From Letharia columbiana (taxonomy: Eukaryota; Ascomycota; Lecanoromycetes; Lecanorales; Parmeliaceae), in assembly GCF_014066305.1 (NCBI RefSeq), contig NW_023501110.1, positions 174,907-238,906 on the forward strand: a DNA stretch of 64,000 nt, written 5' to 3'. Shown in pieces: positions 10,026-19,558 of the stretch. Within the stretch, counting starts at the first letter, position 1. Every line of letters begins with the position of its first letter. The translations under genes were made by a program, and so were the position numbers. The notes beneath the pieces were generated by a model, which worked only from the letters and a program-made list of their open reading frames with translations, did not search any database and was not told the DNA's origin.

Positions 10026-10718
10026 ATGGATCTCCCGAGCGTCTCTGAGAGGTTAGCCCATATTGAAAGCCCAAATCGCGATAATCCTATCGTCCTTGCC
10101 AACGTTCGCACTAACATCCGCGGAACTTTTGGATTCGACGCTCCTGGCCCAGTCTCTCAACACCAAGACTCCGATAGGTCGATTAATCGCTCTCAGTTAC
10201 GAGATCGGAGAAACGAAATTCGTAGCCGTCTCGCTCAAGCCAGAGTAGACGCGATGGACACCGGTGCTTTGGAGACATCGAATATCAGAGCCAAGACTTT
10301 CCTAGAATCCCTCCCGGTCCTCTCGCTCACCGATCTTTTGGAAGACAAGCATGATTGCCCGATATGCATCGAGCCATACCAAGATCCTCAGCACAGTGAA
10401 AGCCCAGTGCGCCTCCCGTGCAACCATATCATTGGCAAGGACTGTCTGCTAAGCTGGCTGACGTCCTCCGCGCTGAACACCAAAAACAACACATGTCCAA
10501 TATGTCGCGCCGTCTTATTCGAGCGCAACAAAGTCGCACTTAAAGATCAGCTGGGTATTCTACGCAGAAGCCTGAGTCATTTCCGGAACGCCCATGGGCC
10601 GAGAATCTCAATGGATGAAACCCTGCGGAGGAATGAAGAGCACGAGAGGACACATGACCATCTCACCCAAACGAGTGCTGCTCGGTGGCGGCTTATGCAG
10701 GCTCACAATGTTCAATGA
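10026..10718 (+). CDS. RING-finger protein, array member 3
   Basis: Chosen start ATG 10026 gives 230 residues (MDLPSVSERLAHIESPNRDN). The leader is TFLESLPVLSLTDLLEDKHD; the RING lies at about residues 111-160: CPIC, CNH, IIGKDC, SWL, then a longer spacer (SSALNTKNNT) before CPIC. The same long spacer occurs in member 5, so the two may be closer relatives. Gly replaces zinc ligand 5. The C-terminus is Arg/Glu/His-rich and ends at 10718; short protein-like stretches continue in other frames to about 10830, so the end may be eroded. Probable E3 ligase; target unknown. Confidence 0.8.
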   Translation: MDLPSVSERLAHIESPNRDNPIVLANVRTNIRGTFGFDAPGPVSQHQDSDRSINRSQLRDRRNEIRSRLAQARVDAMDTGALETSNIRAKTFLESLPVLSLTDLLEDKHDCPICIEPYQDPQHSESPVRLPCNHIIGKDCLLSWLTSSALNTKNNTCPICRAVLFERNKVALKDQLGILRRSLSHFRNAHGPRISMDETLRRNEEHERTHDHLTQTSAARWRLMQAHNVQ

Positions 10719-11526
10719 TGGTACGGGTGGGTTTGGTGACAGTGGATACGGAGATGTGGCCACGACAAACATTGCAGGAGCGTGTCGAGCGCAACGAAGG
10801 GGAACGTGAGGGACCGTGTGGCTTTGGATAGGGTCTTAGAATCAGGATGCTCTTCGTCTCAGATTCAGCGATCCCCAAGCTCGTTGCTTCAGCTGTCGAG
10901 GACCGTGAGGGAGATCTTGTGGGCTCGACGGGCTGAAAATCGGCGGATCCTATTCATGGCATGGCTCTTAGGTTGTCAGTCCCTCTTCAGATAGGATGAA
11001 ACCCGTGCGGTGCCCTGCATATGATCAGTGGCTATCGAAGTACTTTCTGTCGTCAGCTCATCATCTACCCCAGAACACAGCATTTCGTCTCCGACCGAGT
11101 GCCGCCTTTTCATTGTCATGCCTTATCTAGAGAGTCATGGCTGTAGAGTGTGTGCGAGCTGTGACTTAGCGACAATGAGCATTGTTTACGAGATTCCTTT
11201 GTTCACAGCCGTTTTTGAGACAAGAGTGAATCAAGAGATTTTGTCAATGCACCTTTGTTAGTAGAGATTCATTCTTTATGCATCAAGGAATAACGCAATT
11301 GTTGCCATTCGTTTTGCTTTGCTGACAATGATCTTTGTTACTGACTTTGCACCACACCCGTATATATTGGCTTGACAGTATTCTTGTGTTAATAGATCCT
11401 CCTTCATCTCAGTGCACAGCTTCAACTTCCTCCCAATCACATCAACTCACCTCGTTGAACCACCGTCAGCTCTCACTACCATCGTCCAGAAGATCAAAGT
11501 TCCAAGCAAAAGTTAAGTTTCAAGAG
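10719..11526. other. Intergenic between RING genes 3 and 4
   Basis: Apart from the possible eroded tail of gene 3 (to about 10830), nothing is supported. The 5' leader of gene 4 is C/A-rich. Confidence 0.4.
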
Positions 11527-12426
11527 ATGGCAGGGGAGCGTCTTCCTACTTTGTCAAGCATGGAACGTAATTCACGCGGTGAAAGTCCACGACCGCGCCC
11601 GATCTCAGTCATACATCGCGACATCGAGCAAGCCATCGCAGAGCTTGAAATGAGCAATGAAGAACATGGTTTGGAAATGGCAGAAATCCACCGTGCTATC
11701 GATCGGCTGGATGCTGAAATAGCGCTTCTTTCGAGAGATGAAGACGATCTATACTACCCCGACGATTCAAGTCTCCTGGATCTTATCACCCCTTCGTTGC
11801 CAACAGGAGAATCGTCGGAGGAAAATGTCTCCACGCAGGCAGGGACAAAGTTCGTTGACCAGCTTCCAGGCATGAACTTGAAGGACCTACCGAAGGACAG
11901 CAGCTGCAATATCTGCATGGATCCCTTCAGCAGCACCGAAGACCCCGAACTGCCTGTCCGACTTCCATGTGGCCATGTCATAGGCCGGAACTGCATCTCC
12001 AAATGGCTGGCGACAAGCAACAGCTGTCCGCTATGCCGACGTGTTTTCTTCGAACCAGAAGTGCGGAATCCACCGTTGACTGAGACGGAGCTAAGGGCTA
12101 TGCTTCAAACAACTCGACCGGCTACCGAGACGGACCTGGATGAACGCGTGGTATTAGCGAGTCTGAGTATGCAAGATGTAGAGTCCTTCGGAAGGGAACT
12201 CAACGACATCACGCGCCAGCAGATTGCAATGGAGAGGAGGCTGGCTAGCTTTGAGGCACAGAGTACTCCGCTGACCCCTGGGAGTGAAATGCAACTCAGA
12301 GAGCTCATGGCGGATAATGTGGAGCTGCATGCGAGATTGGGGGATTTCAGTATTCGTCATCGGGAGTTGATCGAGAGTCATGGGATTCAACTTCCCAGGG
12401 TAGGGCGATTCTTCTCGGGGCTGTAG
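11527..12426 (+). CDS. RING-finger protein, array member 4
   Basis: ATG 11527 gives 299 residues (MAGERLPTLSSMERNSRGES); the frame is open upstream but that part looks like leader sequence. Residues about 35-75 form a helical, heptad-rich stretch (IEQAIAELEMSNEEHGLEMA). The leader is KFVDQLPGMNLKDLPKDSS; the RING lies at about 127-172: CNIC, CGH, VIGRNC, KWL, SCPLC. A second long helical region follows to the end. Ligand 5 is Gly. It is the longest intact member, with predicted coiled coils on both sides of the RING, which would allow dimerisation. Probable E3 ligase. Confidence 0.85.
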   Translation: MAGERLPTLSSMERNSRGESPRPRPISVIHRDIEQAIAELEMSNEEHGLEMAEIHRAIDRLDAEIALLSRDEDDLYYPDDSSLLDLITPSLPTGESSEENVSTQAGTKFVDQLPGMNLKDLPKDSSCNICMDPFSSTEDPELPVRLPCGHVIGRNCISKWLATSNSCPLCRRVFFEPEVRNPPLTETELRAMLQTTRPATETDLDERVVLASLSMQDVESFGRELNDITRQQIAMERRLASFEAQSTPLTPGSEMQLRELMADNVELHARLGDFSIRHRELIESHGIQLPRVGRFFSGL

Positions 12427-12948
12427 TCGAGACAATTGGGCGGTGAGACGGTTGCGAAAGAAATGGGTACGATGGGTTGTGAATAGTAAGTAGGTGGTCT
12501 TGTATCAATGGGAATGCGCCTTAAGAGGTTAAACTATTCTTGTGTAACATGGAAAGGTTATTGTAGTAAAAGCCAGTGTACCTGCTGAAGTAGACTGATA
12601 TGTGATTACCTTATAGACCCGCAAGACCTGAAATCATATGAGTCATGTTGTCGATCTTTTCCGCAGCTAGAACTGGCCAACGTTAGAGCATAATTGGTAG
12701 ATATCTTCCGAAATAGCCTTTTCAGTTATATCAATACCAGCCTCCTCCACCAACAAGTAGCACCTATGCAATAGTCTCAGGTAGAAAGCCTGCGCGCTCA
12801 GTCACCGTCGAATACTGCTTCCTGTGCGAGCAAGTCTTCACAGATACACAAAATTCGGTTCTGGAAAACATGCCATAGCTCCATAGCTTCACGACTCAGC
12901 AGCCTCTGTTTTGCACCTTGTTTCTCCACGGCTTGTCGTCAATATAAT
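12427..12948. other. Intergenic
   Basis: No gene is supported. The right end abuts the segment (from about 12949) that has a RIP-mutated copy further right. Confidence 0.45.
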
Positions 12949-13207
12949 ACCTTGCGAGACGAATGATGCAAGATCGATTCCAGAACGACACGTGCCTTGC
13001 CGAAGTTCTGTCGACCTATCTCGATTCCCTCTCTCAGATTTTGGCTGGAGACGTATCCATCTATATACCCATCTTTTCATCAAACTTAGTTGTCCCCCAA
13101 CATCTGCGAAGCCTGTAGTGTAATCGTTGCTTGACAAGACCATATTTTTGCGCTTGTGAGAACTGAACAGCGCATGCAGATTTCTAATCTATATAGCACT
13201 GGTAATC

Positions 13208-13688
13208 ATGGAGCCCCATGTGTCCATCGCCCACGAATCTGGCAAGTCCTCCTTGTCCGTGGAGGCTTCCACTTTGCCAGCAACGTATGCTCCATTCTTA
13301 GATCTTCTCTCAAAAGCAGAATTCATCGTACGCCGCCCACATCTACCGACCACCGGCGATGTGAGGCCTCCCAACGCAACATCCGAGGACGATGTCACGA
13401 CTGTACGCGCTGTGGCCTTCGACCTAGCTAGCGCCGGCCATCCAATCATAGTCCTTGCGCATTCTTATAGCGGACTCGTTGCTTCCGAAGCTGTCACGGA
13501 AGAACTATATGCGAAGCATGGAAACGCAGGCGTCGTCAGACTCATCATATTTGAGTGCTTGGATGATTCAGTCAAAGTCTGCCTTACCCCAGTCGTTCGA
13601 GAAAAACGGATACCAATCTAATTTGGAATTGGCTGCAGGGTTTGCTGGATCGAAACCGCGATTAGGCTGGGAGGTGATCGTACGGTAG
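13208..13688 (+). pseudogene. Broken alpha/beta-hydrolase gene
   Basis: The middle frame encodes YAPFLDLLSKAEFIVRRPHL and later GHPIIVLAHSYSGLVASEAV, whose H-S-Y-S-G is the nucleophile elbow of alpha/beta hydrolases. The oxyanion-side strand LLVRGGFHFASN lies just upstream in a different frame (about 13245-13285). The expected continuation YLSAWMIQSKSALPQSFEKN lies downstream in a third frame (from about 13550). Two frame changes in under 500 bp, plus lack of the C-terminal catalytic Asp and His, mean a non-functional remnant. The family hydrolyses small esters or similar substrates. A RIP-mutated copy lies at about 24400-24850. Confidence 0.7.
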
Positions 13689-14316
13689 AGATATGGGTGT
13701 GTGGGTGTTGAGATAGGCTGGCGTCTTGGTTTTTGGTGGTAGAATCAGTGCCATTGTTTCGCCAGAATTCAAACTGCCGTTTTTAGTTGTTCAACACATT
13801 GTTCTATGGTGGAGGGAATCTAGTATCGAGAATGCATGATGCCCGAGAGTGTCGAATGAGCCAGATATGGAAACCGCCTTCTGGCACAGTCTTGCCCAAA
13901 CCATGACAATGTCCCGAGGAGATGTTTGCACTAGGCGGTCTCTTTGGCCAGGTCTCCGTGGATTGCTACCCGTGAGGCGTAACAGAGACAGCGAAAGGCC
14001 GAAGCGCCCACCAGGCTTGTCATCTTTTTGGCCTGGCTCCGGATTTTGCCAGATCCAGCACGTTCTCAACACACTTGACGTGAACACAACAGAGCTGCGC
14101 GTAACACACCTCTGAGCATAACACGTTGAATCGAGTATAAGTAGTCATGCGGCAGCACTGACCTGGTCTTCTTTCTACATCAAGGCACCAAGAAAATCCA
14201 AGCAGAGAACTTACCAGGTTGTATCCGAACAAGTTTATATTGCGAAAGAAAAATTTATACCTCACCATTAAAAGAGCCACCTGCTCCACAGGGACGCCAC
14301 TCAAGACTAGGAGGTC

Positions 14317-15191
14317 ATGCCTCCAAGCTGTCTAGTCGAGAATTTCCTCAGTTCGCTTCCGGTCGTCAACCTGGAAGACCTATGGGCTCAACGGCAGTGT
14401 GACATATGTCATGAGTCTTTCTTCGAATGGGCGGAGAAACCGCTGAAGCTCCCGTGAGTACCTCTTGAATCTCGTCTCCAACGGATATTGCTGTGGCTTG
14501 CACGCGGTATTCCTTTAAGCAGGGTGTCCCTCAACATATTACGAAGCTCACAAGCTACGTACTAGAAACAGAATGCTGACATAGAATTGCTAGATGCGGG
14601 CACATCTTCGGAAGTAAATGTATCGCCGAATGGCTGTCCCCCACTGCGGTTGACCTTAAACCAAAGAACACTTGTCCCATATGTCGAGAGGTGCTCTTCT
14701 CACAATCTGGACGGCGATTCTGGGACAGTACTTCGCTTGTACCAGGTACGCGCGGAGTACGTCTTCCGGTTCCTCTCCTCACCTCCGCAGCCCGTGGTGG
14801 CCGTCAGAATGCAATCATTCATCCTGGACTTCTTGCTCGTCTGGCAGAGGCTCAAAATCGAGGTTCTGCAGGGGGCCGAAATGCACCCAGCCCAGTTGCA
14901 GAGGCACTAGCGTCACTTCGTGCCATCATCAGAGAGCTTCCGGGTAACAAAGCAGGGAGAGAAACCGCGGAATCGATCCCCGTTTCTGTGATCGACGATG
15001 CAGTGCACTCGCTTGCTGCGCAAATGGGCCGTCTTTATGAACATCATGAGCCACGAATAGACGAGGAGACGACTAGTATTTCTTGGGATTCGGAAGGTCC
15101 GGAGGTTTCATTTCTGCGGGACCCAGTGTGGGCGCGGTGGTGTGAGTGGCAGTTGCAGGAACTGGTGTACATGGAGCTCAACACGGTATAG
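14317..15191 (+). CDS. RING-finger protein, array member 5 (two exons)
   Basis: Predicted exons 14317-14453 and 14594-15191 give 244 residues. The intron (140 nt, GTGAGT to GCTAG) splits the RING between LP and CGH; splicing restores the family motif LPCGHIFGSKC, which strongly supports it. The RING lies at residues 28-76: CDIC, CGH, IFGSKC, EWL, long spacer, CPIC. It lacks the long N-terminal region of the other members, starting only nine residues before the leader FLSSLPVVNLEDL. The C-terminal 165 residues are largely helical. Ligand 5 is Gly. It is the only member with an intron in the RING and the only one with a RIP-mutated copy in the window. Confidence 0.8.
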
Positions 15192-15323
15192 GGCTCTCTG
15201 CCACATCTTCAGCTAAGGTCTTCGAATTATGAGGGGTGAGCATCTGGTATCTGTTGGAAGTGGATACCATGGTCCTGTAGAATTGGCGTTGTCCACAGTT
15301 CGATTGCTGATTTGAAGCCATGT

Positions 15324-15420
15324 TGGAATTCAGCATCTCAGCCCTATTGTGCTTGGCAATAACTATAAGTAGCACACAAACTCTATAGAAAAATAATAAG
15401 CCGTCATTAATTTCATTAGG
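15324..15420 (+). repeat. 97-bp dispersed repeat, copy 1
   Basis: It starts at TGGAATTCAGC and ends at TTTCATTAGG. The same sequence lies inverted at 42759-42855 inside the aldo-keto reductase gene. Most differences are C-to-T or G-to-A here, so this copy is lightly RIP-mutated. It has no evident terminal inverted repeats. From about 15375 the sequence passes into the AT-rich block. Confidence 0.7.
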
Positions 15421-15690
15421 TTATAAGCTCGGTTTGACGAAAATCGTTATTATAACGACTTCCTTCGTAAGATTATTAAAGATATTCTTATATCGTATAA
15501 TTTAGTTATAGAGATCTCGATCGACGTTCGCTACGTTAATATAAGTTACTATCTCTACGACTTCTTAACGTAATTTTATATCTTATAGATTCTACGATAC
15601 GATATCGATTATAATATTATTAAAGATAGAAAGTTAAGAGACTTAAAGGGCTAGGATTTAGGGAGAAAAGTAAAAGCGTATTAGATAAGG
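15421..15690. other. RIP-degraded AT-rich spacer
   Basis: TA-rich sequence with C largely confined to CG and CT contexts; no coding sequence remains. Confidence 0.7.
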
Positions 15691-17117
15691 TGTCAGGACC
15701 AGCATAGGTGCGATACCAGTATGGGTGAGGTAGAACTAGGATAATAAGGCTACCGAACTATGTATGTGGGAAGGAGGCATGATATGGTAGGGGATGCCTC
15801 CGCCAAGGCCCGCTAGCCATAGGGCTGAGTGGTGTGTCAAGGGTACGCTCGTAACAGTACTCCCCCCTCTCAAATAGCCATGGCCCCCATGGCTGGTAGA
15901 CCGGAGATGCAGGCCCATTGCTTGCCTTGTATCTCCAAACATCCATAGTCCGTGTAGGCCTCGACCAGAGAGGATTTGCCGAGGTGTAGCGGTATTGCCG
16001 GGCCGCATGCTGGTCTTGACTGTGCCATGCCTGCATTGTCCTTCAGAGATCCTGGAGATGTAGCCACATCTTGCCTGCGTACCAGCAAGATTCTCCGAGT
16101 TCTTCTCCTTGCCCAGTCTTCTTGCCATAGTCCTTCTTGCCATAGTCCTTCGGTAGAATTGAAGAAAATCCAACGCATGCATTCACCTCCAACACCTTTT
16201 GGCAGCCTGGCCTGGGAGCTTCACTGTAGATTTGCCCTGTGTCTCCCATGCTCTTGCCATCAAGTCCATCCATTCCATCCTTTGTCTCAACTCGTAACCA
16301 TCTTGCTCCGTAGTGCTATCCATTGCATCCATCCGCTTTGTAAGCCTACCGCTTCGACTGCCGGTACCCCGTAGGCCTACCCGTCCTAAGCTGCCATAGC
16401 GAGTACTCAGCAGCCAATGACCTGACTGACATAGACCACTTCCGTAACTCAAGCACTTGCCGATTCGTAGGTGTGGGAGGTGGAAGAATCGAATGTGTTG
16501 AATGCCATTTGGTAGCAGGCTCACTATGTGTGTTGTCGACATGCTCAGTGAAGAGGTCGGTTATAATCGTATTGCCGGGTCTGTTCTCGTCGCCATTGTA
16601 GCAGGCTCACTATGGTGTGGGGGGGTGTTGTTTTCCGTCAGTTTCTTTCTGATTCGCCTGCAGTACGAATGGTCCAGCGGTGCTTTATCCCTCCTGCTGT
16701 CCAGAGGCCGTTCCGTCATGCCGAAACGAATTACCCGTTTGGTGGGCTGACCCAAGGATACGATGCCTTAAGTTCCTATCTTGACCTCAACCGGTTGTGG
16801 TGTCTTGGTCTTAAGTTAGTATCTTGACAAAGCCCTTGCCAGCGCGTTTGTTTATTAACCATTCGTCCGCTAATCCGAATGGGCGTGAGTGTGCGTTGAT
16901 TGGCCCGTATGTGTTTCTCTTCGCCGGGTGTACGAAGGAGCCTTATTATAATGTCAGGACCAGCATAGGTACGATACCAGTATGGGTGAGGTAGATAGGA
17001 TAATAAGGCTACCGAACTATGTATGTGGGAAGGAGGCATGATATGGTAGGGGATGCCTCCGCCAAGGCCCGCTAGCCATAGGGCTGAGGGCTGAGTGTCA
17101 AGGGTACGCTCGTAACA
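15691..17117 (-). mobile_element. Complete small LTR element A1 (TRIM-like)
   Basis: Two near-identical 166-bp direct repeats (15691-15856 and 16952-17117) start TG and end CA. They are flanked by a perfect 5-bp target duplication, TAAGG (15686-15690 and 17118-17122). Read on the minus strand, a purine tract GAGAGGGGGGAGTAC abuts the downstream LTR, which fixes the orientation. The interior (1095 bp) has only broken frames; the minus frame beginning MATRTDPAIRL hits a stop and related frames follow. No protease, reverse transcriptase or integrase is present, so it is non-autonomous. It is lightly mutated compared with the surrounding block. A second copy lies at about 27864-29259. Confidence 0.88.
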
Positions 17118-17303
17118 TAAGGTAATTAGAGGAGGACTCGATAGTTTAGAAAGATATTAGATATTAGAGTTAGATGTTAGTATTAAAGTTAACGTTATCT
17201 ATACCCGATATTAGTATTAAAAGCCCATATTTTTCGAAGTCAAATTAGTTACTCGATATACTCTATAGTAAGTTATCTCGAAAAGCCCTACTACGGTAGA
17301 TAT
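17118..17303. other. RIP-degraded spacer
   Basis: AT-rich sequence between elements A1 and B1, with no feature beyond mutated repeat sequence. Confidence 0.6.
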
Positions 17304-17444
17304 TGTTGAAATGTGGCTCCCGCGCATCCCAGCCACCATGTTTTCCAGCCACCTGATTTTGTACTGTATTTAGGACCTGGCCCCGGAGAGGTTTTGGAGA
17401 ATCAATCCGTCCGTTCTACACACCACATATCTAATATTCTAACA

Positions 17445-17458
17445 GGTTATGAGCCCGG
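17445..17458 (+). other. Primer-binding site of element B1
   Basis: GGTTATGAGCCCGG follows the LTR directly. Its first 12 bases are the exact complement of GGGCUCAUAACC in the initiator tRNA-Met anticodon arm. The same sequence follows the left LTR of B2 at 20581. Confidence 0.7.
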
Positions 17459-17546
17459 TCTGCAGGGCATACAGGCTAAGTCGCTATAATGCCAGCTTCC
17501 TACAAAGACTAATTCAGGTAACAGAGTCATAACTACGTCGTCGCAT

Positions 17547-17675
17547 CGTCGCAAAGAACCCTCGTCGTCGCAAAGAACCCTCGTCGTCGCAAAGAACCCT
17601 CGTCGTCGCAAAGAACCCTCATCGTCGCAAAGAACCCTCGTCGTCGCAAAGAACCCTCGTCGTCGCAAAGAACTC
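17547..17675 (+). repeat. 19-bp minisatellite, about 7 copies
   Basis: Unit GCAAAGAACCCTCGTCGTC, seven copies with one or two substitutions, inside element B1. Confidence 0.85.
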
Positions 17676-17834
17676 AGTCACACTGACGAGCGAGCTGTGG
17701 AATAGAAAGAATAGAGAGGAACGTCGCGAAGGACTACAGACAATTCAATGGAGACACGTACCAGTGTGGCATACAAGTTCTATGTGGAATGGCTACATTA
17801 CTCCGAGGTGGAGTATCACGTCTTACTCTTGTTA

Positions 17835-17995
17835 CCCAGGAAGGGTGTTATGCTCCAGAGGTATGTCATATTACCCCAGGAAGGGGTGTTACGTCAGAAA
17901 GACGTGTTACCTAGGATGGGTGTTACGTCAGGAAGACGTGTTACCCAGGATGGGTGTCAAATGTTACGTCAGGAAGACGTGTTACACCAGGATGG
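17835..17995 (+). repeat. Minisatellite of GTGTTACGTCAGGAAGAC units
   Basis: About four to five irregular units of 35-45 bp centred on GTTACGTCAGGAAGACGTG, itself partly palindromic. RIP-altered equivalents are in B2 at about 21525-21730, so the array belonged to the family's ancestor. Confidence 0.75.
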
Positions 17996-18005
17996 TGTGT
18001 GATAT

Positions 18006-18415
18006 GGCTGGAATGGCCTGTTGTTGAAAGGCTGGAATGGCCTGTGAAAGGCTGGAATGGCCTCTTGTTGAAAGGCTGGAATGGCCTGTTGTTGAAAGGC
18101 TGGAATGGCCTCTTGTTGAAAGGCTGGAATGGCCTCTTGTTGAAAGGCTGGAATGGCCTCTTGTTGAAAGGCTGGAATGGCCTATTGTTACGGCTGGAAT
18201 GGCCTGTTGTTACGGCTGGAATGGCCTGTTGTTGTTACGGCTGGAATGGCCTGTTGTTGTTACGGCTGGAATGGCCTGTTGTTGTTACGGCTGGAATGGC
18301 CTGTTGTTGTTGAGGCTGGAATGGCCTGTTGTTTTGTTGTTGTTGAGGCTGGAATGGCCTGTTGTTGAGGCTGGAATGGCCTGTTGTTGTCGAAGGCTGG
18401 AATGGCCTGTTGTTG
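18006..18415 (+). repeat. GGCTGGAATGGCC minisatellite, about 17 copies
   Basis: The 13-bp core GGCTGGAATGGCC recurs about 17 times with spacers of 5-20 bp (TGTTGTTGAAA or TGTTGTTAC types). The core is bounded by the inverted triplets GGC and GCC. Only about three degenerate copies remain in B2 (near 21745-21812), so copy number changed strongly between copies. Confidence 0.85.
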
Positions 18416-19417
18416 GGAGTTGTGTATAGCTTCATTTCTTGTTGGGTGGACTGGGAGCGTGGCTGCAGGGGAGTGTTGAAATGTGGCCCCCGCGCATCCC
18501 AGCCACCATGTTTTCCAGCCACCTGATTTTGTACTGTATTTAGGACCTGGCCCCGGAGAGGTTTTGGAGAATCAATCCGTCCGTTCTACACATCACATAC
18601 CTGAAATTCTAACACGATCTTCGTCGTCTAGTAGCTATAGAATCTCTTTCTTAATTACGTTCGCTAATTCTTTAGCTATCGAGAGTTCTCTCTCTTTCTT
18701 AATATAGACTTTATTAACTCGTAGATAATCTCGTAGAATAGTAATAACGTTTTTATCAAGAACCTCGAAGTTCTCTTTAATATATTAAACAAAGTCGTTA
18801 GCAAAGACGTCAGAGAGTATTCTAAATTTATATCTTATATATTATTATATCCTCTAATAGACGAACTTTTAAAGTTTCTCTTTAGTATCTAATAATTTAA
18901 CTTCTAGTAGTTTCTCTAACTTACGCTTAATTATAATATCTAATAATATTTCTAAAGAATTAATCTCCTTCTTCTATTATTTAAAGTCTATTTTAATATA
19001 TATTATATATTAATATAATATAAAGCTTAATAATATTTAATATTTTCTAGATATTTTCTCTATTAAATAGAAGTTATAGAAATTATAGAAATTATAGTTT
19101 TATTTAATTAAATCGTTATAATAAGCGAAATCGATTAAGTAATATAGAAACGTGTAAAGTATCGCAGCGATATCGGGACGAATTTCCTTTAGAATATAGT
19201 CTTATTAATCTATATATTAATATTAAAGTATATTAATTAATATTAATAATATATAGATATATAGTTACTACTATAATAAGACTTATTATTAAATATAGTA
19301 TTCTTAATAATATCTAAGAAAGAAGAATATCTATATATAGAGAAGATCTTTATATACTAATAACTAGATCGAATAAGTACTAGTAATAGCGAGTATTAAG
19401 TCGTTTTAATAATATAA

Positions 19418-19558
19418 TATCTTACGAGACGAATAATGCAAGGTCGATTCCAGAAAGATACGTGACTTACCGAAGTTCTATCGATCTATCTCGATTTCCT
19501 CTCTTAGATTTTAATTGAAGAAGTATTTATCTTTATATTCTTTCTTTTATTAAACTTA
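19418..19558 (+). repeat. RIP-mutated copy of 12949-13090 (left part)
   Basis: It aligns base for base with 12949-13090 (for example ACGAGACGAATAATGCAAGG against GCGAGACGAATGATGCAAGA). The homology is broken at a TTA and resumes at about 24298. Confidence 0.85.

Larger units (their letters stand above)
12949..15210 (+). repeat. Source-like copy of a duplicated segment
   Basis: This segment aligns along its whole length, in the same orientation, with 19418-19558 plus 24298 to about 27000. The differences there are overwhelmingly C-to-T or G-to-A. This copy keeps normal GC and an open RING gene, so it largely escaped RIP. It includes the hydrolase remnant and RING gene 5. Boundaries are by eye. 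Confidence 0.8.
17304..18614 (+). mobile_element. Small LTR element B1 with copia-type primer site
   Basis: LTRs of 141 bp at 17304-17444 and 18474-18614 (TGTTGAAATGTGG to ATTCTAACA). Directly after the left LTR, GGTTATGAGCCC complements the anticodon-loop region of initiator methionine tRNA, the half-tRNA priming known for copia-type retrotransposons. A purine tract (GCAGGGGAG) precedes the right LTR. The interior is about 1 kb, consists largely of three minisatellites and encodes no polymerase, so the element is non-autonomous. No matching target duplication is visible (GATAT left, CGATC right), so one end may have been exchanged by recombination. The sequence is not strongly RIP-mutated. 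Confidence 0.8.

Noticed and set aside
9695..10117. 140-codon minus-strand ORF overlapping RING gene 3
   Set aside because: Overlaps the start of a well-supported gene on the other strand; no domain.
17525..17675. Possible CRISPR array (regular 19-bp repeats)
   Set aside because: Direct tandem repeats without unique spacers, inside an LTR element in a eukaryotic-type genome.
17954..18429. Long plus-strand ORFs over the GGCTGGAATGGCC array
   Set aside because: Open frames are a by-product of the repeat; the translation is a simple repeat.
17304..18614. Target-site duplication of element B1
   Set aside because: Left GATAT and right CGATC do not match at the fixed LTR boundaries.
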